DNA of 5,754 nt from Opitutaceae bacterium UBA3033 (lineage in GTDB: Bacteria > Verrucomicrobiota > Verrucomicrobiia > Opitutales > Opitutaceae): contig DFDG01000026.1 of assembly GCA_002367815.1 (NCBI GenBank), positions 2,367 to 8,120 of the forward strand. Reading direction: 5' to 3'. Under the pieces are notes generated by a model. That model was given only the letters and a program-made list of their open reading frames with translations, was not told the origin of the DNA and did not search any database. A program made the position numbers and the translations under genes. Below are positions 1 to 5,488 of this stretch, piece after piece; the first letter of the stretch is position 1; each line of letters starts with the position of its first letter.

Positions 1-612
1 CCGCCCTATATCCAGCGCCTCGATGATACGAAACGCTCCAGTGATTTGGAGCGGTATCAAACAGTATATGCAGATCAAACCCGCCAAGTCGCTGTCGCCG
101 CGCCCACCGCTGGCCTGCATTTTACGCCTGAGTTGCTAAAAATTCTGCATGAGCGAAATGTAGCGACCGCCAACATAACTTTGCACGTCGGTCTGGGCAC
201 ATTTCGCCCCATCAAGGCGGTTCATATCGAAGACCATGACATCCATCGTGAGATCTACGAAGTGCCAGCCACGACCCAAGAAGCTCTGAAACTCACGACG
301 GGGCGACGCATCGCCGTCGGCACCACCAGCGTTCGCACCATTGAACATTTTCTAAGAACGCAAACGCCAATAGCTGGCGCGGATTTTATCGGCGAAGCAG
401 ACATCTATATCTACCCGCCCGATAAATTTCTCGGGATCGACGGCCTCATCACCAACTTCCACCAACCACGCTCCACTTTACTTTGCCTGGTCGCTGCGTT
501 TCTCACCCCGGGATCAACGGATGGGATTCATTGGTTCAAGGAAATTTATGCTGAAGCCATAACCCGAGAATACCGTTTCTACAGCTACGGCGATGCGATG
601 TTGATACTTTAA
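1..612 (+). CDS. queA: S-adenosylmethionine:tRNA ribosyltransferase-isomerase (QueA), C-terminal part; 5' end outside the window
   Basis: QueA transfers and isomerises the ribosyl part of S-adenosylmethionine onto 7-aminomethyl-7-deazaguanine at the tRNA wobble position, giving epoxyqueuosine, the next-to-last step of queuosine synthesis in the cytoplasm. The frame is open from base 1 with 203 visible residues before TAA. The family is usually about 340-360 residues, so roughly the first 140 are missing upstream. Visible hallmarks, numbered from the first visible residue, are PPYIQR (1-6), YQTVYA (19-24), AAPTAGLHFT (33-42), then GLGTFRPI, an HDIHREIYEVP block, a GTTSVRTIE block and the GLITNFHQPRSTL block near the C-terminus. 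The TTG at base 46 is internal, since conserved sequence runs before it. No damage is visible. The next gene starts 53 bases downstream with no terminator between, so read-through is possible. The identification is secure. Confidence 0.96.
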   Translation, partial: PPYIQRLDDTKRSSDLERYQTVYADQTRQVAVAAPTAGLHFTPELLKILHERNVATANITLHVGLGTFRPIKAVHIEDHDIHREIYEVPATTQEALKLTTGRRIAVGTTSVRTIEHFLRTQTPIAGADFIGEADIYIYPPDKFLGIDGLITNFHQPRSTLLCLVAAFLTPGSTDGIHWFKEIYAEAITREYRFYSYGDAMLIL

Positions 613-665
613 TCGCTCCAACCTTGCGCATTTTCCAAACCTGGATTCCCTGACCTATCCCATAT

Positions 666-1256
666 ATGGACAAATATATCCGTCTGCTCGTTATTCCTGC
701 TCTTGCCTTGGGTTTCTTGAATCTGGCCCGTGCCACCGTGGAAACCTATGTGATTGATTCAGTGCACTCCTCCGTCGGATTTACCATCCGACATATGGTC
801 AGTAAAGTCCCCGGAAACTTCACCCAATTCAGTGGCCAGATCATGCTTGATCGCGAGGACTTCGAAAAAAGTTCAGTTGAAGCCAGCGTCGAACTTTCCA
901 GTGTCGATACGCGCAATGAGAAACGCAACGGACACCTTCAGAGTCCTGATTTCTTCGATGTGGCAAAATACACCACCGCTACTTTCAAGAGCAAAACATG
1001 GCAGAAAACAGGGGAAGATAAATATGCCGTTACCGGAGATCTTAATCTGCACGGAGTGACCAAGGAAGTTTTGCTGGAGGTCACCTTGCTTGGCTTTGGC
1101 CCCGGCATGAAGCCAAATTCGAGATTATCGGGTTGGGAAGCCACGACCAAGATCAACAAATCTGATTTTGGCATATCTGGTCCGGCCATTTTGGGCACGG
1201 TGTTGGGCGATGAGGTGACCATAAATATCACCATTGAAGCTGGCATGAAACCCTAA
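666..1256 (+). CDS. YceI-family exported lipid-binding protein
   Basis: This is a 196-residue YceI-family protein, a lipocalin-like beta-barrel whose characterised members bind polyisoprenoid or amide lipids in the periplasm. The N-terminus looks like a Sec signal peptide: short charged start (MDKYIR), hydrophobic core at about residues 7-18, and an ARA site predicting cleavage after residue 23. The mature part begins with the typical strand containing D31, H34, S35 and GF (38-39), then the RNEKRNGHL..PDFFDV..Y block and the HGVTK motif at 129-133, all characteristic of the family. Length matches the usual 190-200. The ATG at 666 is chosen because it gives an intact signal peptide; no Shine-Dalgarno sequence precedes it. 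A strong terminator begins 24 bases after the stop, so this gene ends a transcription unit, possibly one that starts upstream of queA. Physiological role and ligand are unknown here; family assignment is firm, function is not. Confidence 0.93.
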   Translation: MDKYIRLLVIPALALGFLNLARATVETYVIDSVHSSVGFTIRHMVSKVPGNFTQFSGQIMLDREDFEKSSVEASVELSSVDTRNEKRNGHLQSPDFFDVAKYTTATFKSKTWQKTGEDKYAVTGDLNLHGVTKEVLLEVTLLGFGPGMKPNSRLSGWEATTKINKSDFGISGPAILGTVLGDEVTINITIEAGMKP

Positions 1257-1280
1257 GCTGGGCTCAAATTCTTTTCCACG

Positions 1281-1312
1281 GGCGGCATTGTTACATGCCG
1301 CCATTTCTTTTT
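1281..1312 (+). terminator. Intrinsic terminator after the YceI gene
   Basis: A perfect 8-base-pair GC-rich stem (GGCGGCAT at 1281-1288 with ATGCCGCC at 1295-1302) encloses a six-base loop and is followed by a T-rich tract, TTTCTTTTT, at 1304-1312. This is a classic rho-independent terminator for plus-strand transcription. It ends the YceI transcript. It lies only 26 bases ahead of the GTG start of the next gene, leaving little room for a separate promoter. Confidence 0.88.
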
Positions 1313-1338
1313 GACCAGTAATTTGTAAGCCTTAACCT

Positions 1339-1701
1339 GTGACTTCAGACGAACTTCAATCCCTCATTGATGATGCCACCTATGATTTCGCCATGGGTGA
1401 GGCCGAAAGTGCGATCAACAAGCTCAATCGCGCGGCCGAGGCATCACCGGAATCATTTGCGGCTTGGCATGCCTTGGCCGAAATCTATTTCAGCCTGCGC
1501 AATTTGGATGACGCGCTCCAAGCCGCAGAAAAAGCTCATGCCCTGGATAACAAAGATCTTTTCATTAATACTACGCTGTCCCGCATCTGGATGGAACGTG
1601 GAGACAAGGCGACTGCGGAAAAATATGGGGCACAGGCGAAAATGCTCAGTTGGAAAGACCAATTAAAAAATCCCCAAGAGCAAGCGGATGGCATTAATTA
1701 A
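1339..1701 (+). CDS. Small tetratricopeptide-repeat (TPR) protein of unknown function
   Basis: This 120-residue protein consists almost entirely of TPR helices, a fold used for protein-protein contacts. Three repeats can be laid out at about residues 6-39, 40-73 and 74-105. The middle one is closest to consensus, with W43, A47, Y50, L56, A59, A63 and A66. The tail (106-120) is polar. There is no signal peptide or membrane segment, so it is probably cytoplasmic. The start is taken as GTG at 1339 because an in-frame TAA sits at 1333-1335 and the first TPR helix begins soon after; the next in-frame ATG would delete part of repeat one. No Shine-Dalgarno sequence is visible. accA follows after 48 bases with no terminator, suggesting co-transcription. 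No catalytic motif is seen, and a link to acetyl-CoA carboxylase is speculation from position only. That it is a real gene is supported by TPR periodicity along its whole length. Confidence 0.85.
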   Translation: MTSDELQSLIDDATYDFAMGEAESAINKLNRAAEASPESFAAWHALAEIYFSLRNLDDALQAAEKAHALDNKDLFINTTLSRIWMERGDKATAEKYGAQAKMLSWKDQLKNPQEQADGIN

Positions 1702-1712
1702 AACTCAGCTCG

Positions 1713-1742
1713 TTGACAGGCTTGGATTAGCCCCAGTAATTT
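1713..1742 (+). promoter_or_regulatory. Possible weak sigma-70-type promoter ahead of accA
   Basis: TTGACA at 1713-1718 is a perfect -35 consensus. The best -10 candidate is TAATTT at 1737-1742, 18 bases downstream, and it matches TATAAT at only three of six positions. Transcription from it would begin almost at the accA ATG (1750), giving a leaderless or nearly leaderless message. Because the -10 is poor, a chance match is quite possible, and accA may simply be read from the upstream TPR gene. Confidence 0.25.
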
Positions 1743-1749
1743 TCAACTT

Positions 1750-2727
1750 ATGAGCGACGCGACGTATGTGTTGGAATTCGAAAAACCTTTGCGTGAGCTG
1801 ACGATGCAACTGGATGCATTGCAGCAGCAATCCCTCGAGAGCAATCTAGACCTCACCAAGGAGGTCACCGCAATTGAAAAGAAAATCGATCAAACGCGCA
1901 GCGAGATCTACACCCAGCTGACGCCGTGGCAGCGAGTGCAGATCGCCCGACACCCCAAACGACCCTATGCACTCGATTATGTTGGATTACTTTGTGAGGA
2001 CTTTCTGGAACTGCACGGTGACCGGCAGTTTCGAGATGATCGGGCCCTGATTGGCGGCACTGCTTTTTTCAAGGGTCAAGCCGTCATGGTCATTGCCCAA
2101 CAAAAGGGTCGGGACACCAAGGAAAAGATCGCCCGCAATTTCGGCATGCCCCAGCCGGAAGGATACCGCAAGGCTCTGCGGTTATTCAAAATGGCGGAGA
2201 AATTCAATCTGCCGGTGTTAACTTTCATTGATACGCCCGGGGCATATCCTGGCATTGGTTCCGAAGAGCGTCACGTTTCCGAGGCCATCGCCGTAAACCT
2301 TCGCGAAATGGCGATGCTCAAAGTTCCGACCATCGCAGTGGTGGTGGGTGAAGGGGGTTCTGGAGGGGCGCTTGGTATTGGAGTCACTGATCGGGTCGTA
2401 ATATTCGAAAACAGTTACTACTCCGTCATCTCCCCTGAAGGTTGTGCGGCCATTCTTTGGAAAGACGGCACGGCGGCACCTCAAGCGGCCCAAGCGCTCA
2501 AACTAAATGCGGCCACCTTGCTTGATTTTGGTGTCGTGGAGGAGGTTATACCGGAGCCCCTTGGCGGAGCCCATTATGATCTAGCCGCCGCCGCCGAATC
2601 ACTGGGTCGAAGTCTACAGAAACATCTCAAGGATATCCAAAAACTGTCGGTGGAGAAATTACTGGAAGAACGTTACGCTCGTTATCGAAAACTGGGCATT
2701 TACGAAGAAACTCTTGTGAGCTCCTAA
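1750..2727 (+). CDS. accA: Acetyl-CoA carboxylase carboxyltransferase subunit alpha
   Basis: AccA pairs with AccD to form the carboxyltransferase of the multi-subunit bacterial acetyl-CoA carboxylase, moving the carboxyl group from carboxybiotin to acetyl-CoA to make malonyl-CoA, the committed step of fatty-acid synthesis. The protein is 325 residues, close to the usual 315-325. The N-terminal helical region starts with the typical LEFEKPLREL and includes a likely coiled coil (about 12-57). It is followed by RHPKRPYALDY (67-77) and FLELHGDR (85-92), then the crotonase-like core with the IDTPGAYPG block and the glycine-rich GEGGSGGALGIG at 200-211, which helps form the oxyanion site, and YYSVISPEGCAAILW. 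The ATG at 1750 gives the normal family N-terminus. No Shine-Dalgarno sequence precedes it. accD, accB and accC are not in this window. The gene converges on ymdB with a 30-base gap and no clear terminator. Confidence 0.97.
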   Translation: MSDATYVLEFEKPLRELTMQLDALQQQSLESNLDLTKEVTAIEKKIDQTRSEIYTQLTPWQRVQIARHPKRPYALDYVGLLCEDFLELHGDRQFRDDRALIGGTAFFKGQAVMVIAQQKGRDTKEKIARNFGMPQPEGYRKALRLFKMAEKFNLPVLTFIDTPGAYPGIGSEERHVSEAIAVNLREMAMLKVPTIAVVVGEGGSGGALGIGVTDRVVIFENSYYSVISPEGCAAILWKDGTAAPQAAQALKLNAATLLDFGVVEEVIPEPLGGAHYDLAAAAESLGRSLQKHLKDIQKLSVEKLLEERYARYRKLGIYEETLVSS

Positions 2728-2757
2728 TCGTGACTTAAATGAGCTCCACCCGGACGT

Positions 2758-3540
2758 TCACGATCGCACTGTCAGCAATTCTATTTTTTCGGCGCGGGCC
2801 ATATTGGGACTGATCTCAATCAAGGCACCAGATAGCCTAACGTCGCCTTCCGCCACCGGAAACCGACGGGGCATGCCATCAAGGAATCGTTCAATTACTG
2901 GTTCGATTTCCCGACCAAGCACAGACGCATAGGGACCGGTCATACCCACATCGCAAATGAAAGCCGTGCCCTTGGGTAATATTCGCGCATCAGCAGTCGG
3001 CACATGCGTATGCGTGCCCAGCACAGCAGTGACGCGGCCATCAAGATACCAGCCCAATGCTTGCTTTTCGGAAGTGGCCTCCGCGTGCACTTCTACAATA
3101 ATCGCATCGGTCTGGGGGAGAAGGCGTTTGATCATTCGATCCGCACATAAGAATGGGCATTCTGATTTTAGATTCAGGTATTGGCGACCCAGCACCGTAA
3201 AGACTCCCACTCGAAAACCCCGTTTCTCAATAACCAAGTGGTCCCATCCCGGGCAAGAAGACGGCAGATTGGCCGGCCGGCAAACATGTTCCAGTTGCGC
3301 TATTTCGGCCACAAAGTCGCGTTGATCCCAAACGTGGTCACCCAATGTAATCGCATCGACCCCGGCACTTAACAGTGATGCAGCAATGGCAGAAGTTATC
3401 CCAGACCCGGCCGCCGAGTTTTCGCCATTGGCTACGACAAAATCCAACGAATGTTCACGGCGAAGGGCCGCGAGTCGTTCATTTACAATATCTCTCCCGG
3501 GTCGGCCGACAATATCCCCAATGAACAACAATTTAAGCAT
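2758..3540 (-). CDS. ymdB: YmdB-family metallophosphoesterase (TIGR00282-type)
   Basis: The 260-residue protein matches the YmdB family of dinuclear-metal phosphodiesterases along its length. Studied members hydrolyse 2',3'-cyclic nucleotides, and Bacillus subtilis YmdB affects biofilm and motility decisions. Metal-site motifs visible in order are GD at 8-9, NGEN at 38-41, GDHVWD at 67-72, HAEATSEK starting at H152, and GTHTHVPTAD with H177 and H179. DVGMTGPY and the C-terminal LSG.LIEI block are also typical. The notable difference is D68: the B. subtilis protein, as I recall it, reads GNHTWD here and the Asn is a metal ligand. The ATG at 3540 gives the standard start (MLKLLFIGDIVGRPGRD). 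No Shine-Dalgarno sequence is visible. The gene is divergent from ilvB (47-base gap) and convergent with accA. The rny (RNase Y) gene often found beside ymdB is not here. Family is certain; substrate in this organism is not. Confidence 0.94.
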   Translation of the reverse strand: MLKLLFIGDIVGRPGRDIVNERLAALRREHSLDFVVANGENSAAGSGITSAIAASLLSAGVDAITLGDHVWDQRDFVAEIAQLEHVCRPANLPSSCPGWDHLVIEKRGFRVGVFTVLGRQYLNLKSECPFLCADRMIKRLLPQTDAIIVEVHAEATSEKQALGWYLDGRVTAVLGTHTHVPTADARILPKGTAFICDVGMTGPYASVLGREIEPVIERFLDGMPRRFPVAEGDVRLSGALIEISPNMARAEKIELLTVRS

Positions 3541-3560
3541 GTGGCCAACGTGAGCCCGAA

Positions 3561-3576
3561 ATTGGGGTCAGCCAAT
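3561..3576. promoter_or_regulatory. Possible operator: inverted repeat in the ymdB-ilvB divergent gap
   Basis: ATTGG at 3561-3565 and CCAAT at 3572-3576 form a perfect 5-base inverted repeat with a six-base spacer, sitting near the middle of the 47-base gap between the divergent ymdB and ilvB starts. It also fits the loose T-N11-A pattern of LysR-type regulator sites. It is too short to be convincing alone, and no regulator gene is in the window. If the true ilvB start lies further in, the regulatory region would be larger than this gap. Confidence 0.2.
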
Positions 3577-3587
3577 CGAAAAACCAT

Positions 3588-5438
3588 ATGACAATCTACT
3601 CGTCCCCTAGGCTTGCCCCTAACCCAGAAAATCACTTAGCTTCTTCCTCTTTTGTTCAGCTTATGAAATCCACCACACCACTGACTATGTTTCCAAAAGC
3701 CGAAATCGGCCGTGAAATGAAGGGTGCCGACGCCGTCGTCGAGTGCCTGATCCGTGAAGGCGTGGACACTATTTTCGCTTATCCCGGCGGGGCTTCATTG
3801 GAGCTACACCAATCTCTCGCCCATACGGATAAGATTCGGACCATCCTGCCCCGACATGAACAAGGCGGATCCTTTGCGGCCGAGGGCTATGCCCGGGCTC
3901 TGGGCAAAGTCGGAGTATGCATGGCCACCAGTGGTCCCGGCGCCACCAATCTAATCACCGCCATTGCCGACGCGTTTATGGATTCGATTCCCCTAGTGGC
4001 AATCACGGGGCAGGTGCACATCAAATTCATCGGCAAAATGGCTTTTCAGGAGACTGATTTCTACGGCATGACCCTGCCGATCGTGAAACATTCCTACCTG
4101 ATCACTGACGTTCACGAACTGCCAAGAATCTTCAAGGAGGCCTTTCATCTTGCCCGCAGCGGTCGGCCAGGTCCGGTGATAATCGACATACCTAAGAATG
4201 TGCAACAGGAGGTGTTTCGTCCCGTTTACCCTGCCACCGTCGAGTTCAGTAATCCTTACGTCGCTTGCGCACATGAGGCCACCGACGATCAGTTGAAACA
4301 GATTTTGGCGCTCATTGCCGAAGCCAAAAAGCCGATGATTTATGCAGGTGGAGGCATCATTTCAGCCGAAGCTTCTGTAGCCTTAAAAACTTTTGCTGAA
4401 AGCACCAATATCCAAGTGGCCACAACCCTGATGGGCTTAGGCGCATTCCCGGAATCCCATCCACTTTCCATGCATTGGTTTGGCATGCATGGCGCCGCTT
4501 ATGGCAATTGGGCGGTGGATCAATGCGATCTGCTACTCTGTTTGGGAGCTCGTTTTGATGACCGCATCACCGGAGACACCAGTAAATTTGCTAGCGAAGC
4601 AAAGATCGTGCACGTGGATATCGACGCCTCGGAGCACAACAAGAACAAGACCGTCCAACTCGCGGTGGTGAGTGACATCAATTATGCGTTGACCCGTTTA
4701 AATGAGCTGATTGAGGTGGCAAAATTTACCCCACCGGAAACATCAGCATGGCACAAGCTGGTGGCAAAATGGAAAGAGGAGCACCCATTTGAATACGAGC
4801 CCAGCAAACATATTCAGCCACAAGAAGCTATCTCGGTTCTCTACGATTTAACCCAGGGCGACGCCATCATCACCACCGGGGTTGGACAGCACCAGATGTG
4901 GGCGGCGCAGTTCTACCGTTTCAACAAACCTCGGCGTTTCATCAGCTCACTTGGACTCGGTGCGATGGGCTTCGGTTATCCAGCGGCACTGGGGGCAAAA
5001 GTTGCCTGCCCTGACCTGCAAGTCATCGATATTGATGGCGATGGTTCCTTTGCGATGAACATCCAGGAATTGGCCACCGCCAAAATCGAAAAAATTGCAG
5101 CCAAGGTCATTATCCTGAACAACCAACATCTAGGCATGGTGGTGCAATGGGAGGATCGCTTCTACGACAGCGTCCGGGGCAACACCATTCTGGGTGACGA
5201 GAAGAATATAGGCGGCCCGGAAAATATTGACGGCCTCTATCCTGACTTCGTGAAAATAGCCGATGGTTATGGCGTGGCCGGCCGGCGGGTGATCAAAAAA
5301 AGCGAACTTAAAGCCGCCATCCAGGAGATGCTGGATCACGACGGACCTTATGTGCTCGACGTGATAGTGCCTTACTCGGAACACGTATTGCCTATGATCC
5401 CCGCAGGAAAATCAGTTAAAGAAATGCTGCTGAAGTAA
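3588..5438 (+). CDS. ilvB: Acetolactate synthase (acetohydroxyacid synthase) catalytic subunit
   Basis: This ThDP-, Mg- and FAD-dependent enzyme joins two pyruvates to acetolactate, or pyruvate and 2-ketobutyrate to acetohydroxybutyrate, the first common step of valine, leucine and isoleucine synthesis. All three domains of the family are present. The N-terminal ThDP domain has FAYPGGAS (63-70), catalytic E91 in PRHEQGG, ATSGPGATN and AFQET. The central FAD domain has GARFDDRITG. The C-terminal ThDP domain has GDGSF (484-488) with NN at 511-512 forming the metal-pyrophosphate motif, QHLGMVVQWEDRFY (W521) and EHVLPMIPAGK near the end. At 616 residues it is longer than most bacterial versions because about 43 residues precede the conserved MKGADAVVECL. 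In-frame ATGs at 3663, 3687 and 3717 are alternative starts and none has a clear ribosome binding site; the outermost is listed. No regulatory-subunit gene (ilvN/ilvH) follows: a strong terminator comes 24 bases after the stop. Function is secure; the start is not. Confidence 0.96.
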   Translation: MTIYSSPRLAPNPENHLASSSFVQLMKSTTPLTMFPKAEIGREMKGADAVVECLIREGVDTIFAYPGGASLELHQSLAHTDKIRTILPRHEQGGSFAAEGYARALGKVGVCMATSGPGATNLITAIADAFMDSIPLVAITGQVHIKFIGKMAFQETDFYGMTLPIVKHSYLITDVHELPRIFKEAFHLARSGRPGPVIIDIPKNVQQEVFRPVYPATVEFSNPYVACAHEATDDQLKQILALIAEAKKPMIYAGGGIISAEASVALKTFAESTNIQVATTLMGLGAFPESHPLSMHWFGMHGAAYGNWAVDQCDLLLCLGARFDDRITGDTSKFASEAKIVHVDIDASEHNKNKTVQLAVVSDINYALTRLNELIEVAKFTPPETSAWHKLVAKWKEEHPFEYEPSKHIQPQEAISVLYDLTQGDAIITTGVGQHQMWAAQFYRFNKPRRFISSLGLGAMGFGYPAALGAKVACPDLQVIDIDGDGSFAMNIQELATAKIEKIAAKVIILNNQHLGMVVQWEDRFYDSVRGNTILGDEKNIGGPENIDGLYPDFVKIADGYGVAGRRVIKKSELKAAIQEMLDHDGPYVLDVIVPYSEHVLPMIPAGKSVKEMLLK

Positions 5439-5462
5439 GCAACTGGGCAACCGGACAATTTG

Positions 5463-5488
5463 AGCCCGCACTAGGTGCGGGCTTTTTT
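5463..5488 (+). terminator. Intrinsic terminator after ilvB
   Basis: A perfect 9-base-pair stem (AGCCCGCAC at 5463-5471 with GTGCGGGCT at 5475-5483) closes a three-base TAG loop and runs into six T residues at 5483-5488. It is a textbook rho-independent terminator for plus-strand transcription and makes ilvB the last gene of its transcript. On the minus strand the same hairpin is not followed by a clean T run, so it should stop the converging gene less well. The T tract overlaps the stop codon of that minus-strand gene. Confidence 0.92.

Noticed and set aside
136..348. Minus-strand open frame inside queA
   Set aside because: It lies wholly antisense to well-conserved QueA sequence and its translation shows no recognisable family features.
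938..1246. Minus-strand open frame of about 100 codons inside the YceI gene
   Set aside because: Antisense to conserved YceI motifs; no start signal or recognisable domain.
2717..2747. TGAGCTCC repeated at 2717-2724 and 2740-2747, considered as a terminator between accA and ymdB
   Set aside because: The possible stem is only the 6-base palindrome GAGCTC with a 17-base loop, and no T tract follows on either strand.
2957..3325. Plus-strand open frame of 122 codons opposite ymdB
   Set aside because: The YmdB reading is unmistakable on the other strand, and this translation is Arg/Ser-rich shadow sequence.
3588..3716. Ser/Thr-rich N-terminus of ilvB as an organelle transit peptide, given the plant-like enzyme
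   Set aside because: The gene sits among clearly bacterial neighbours with bacterial-type terminators and no introns, so a wrong start is the simpler explanation.
3993..4274. Minus-strand open frame inside ilvB; similar ones at 4947-5129 and 5130-5384
   Set aside because: All fall antisense to conserved acetolactate synthase domains and look like shadows.
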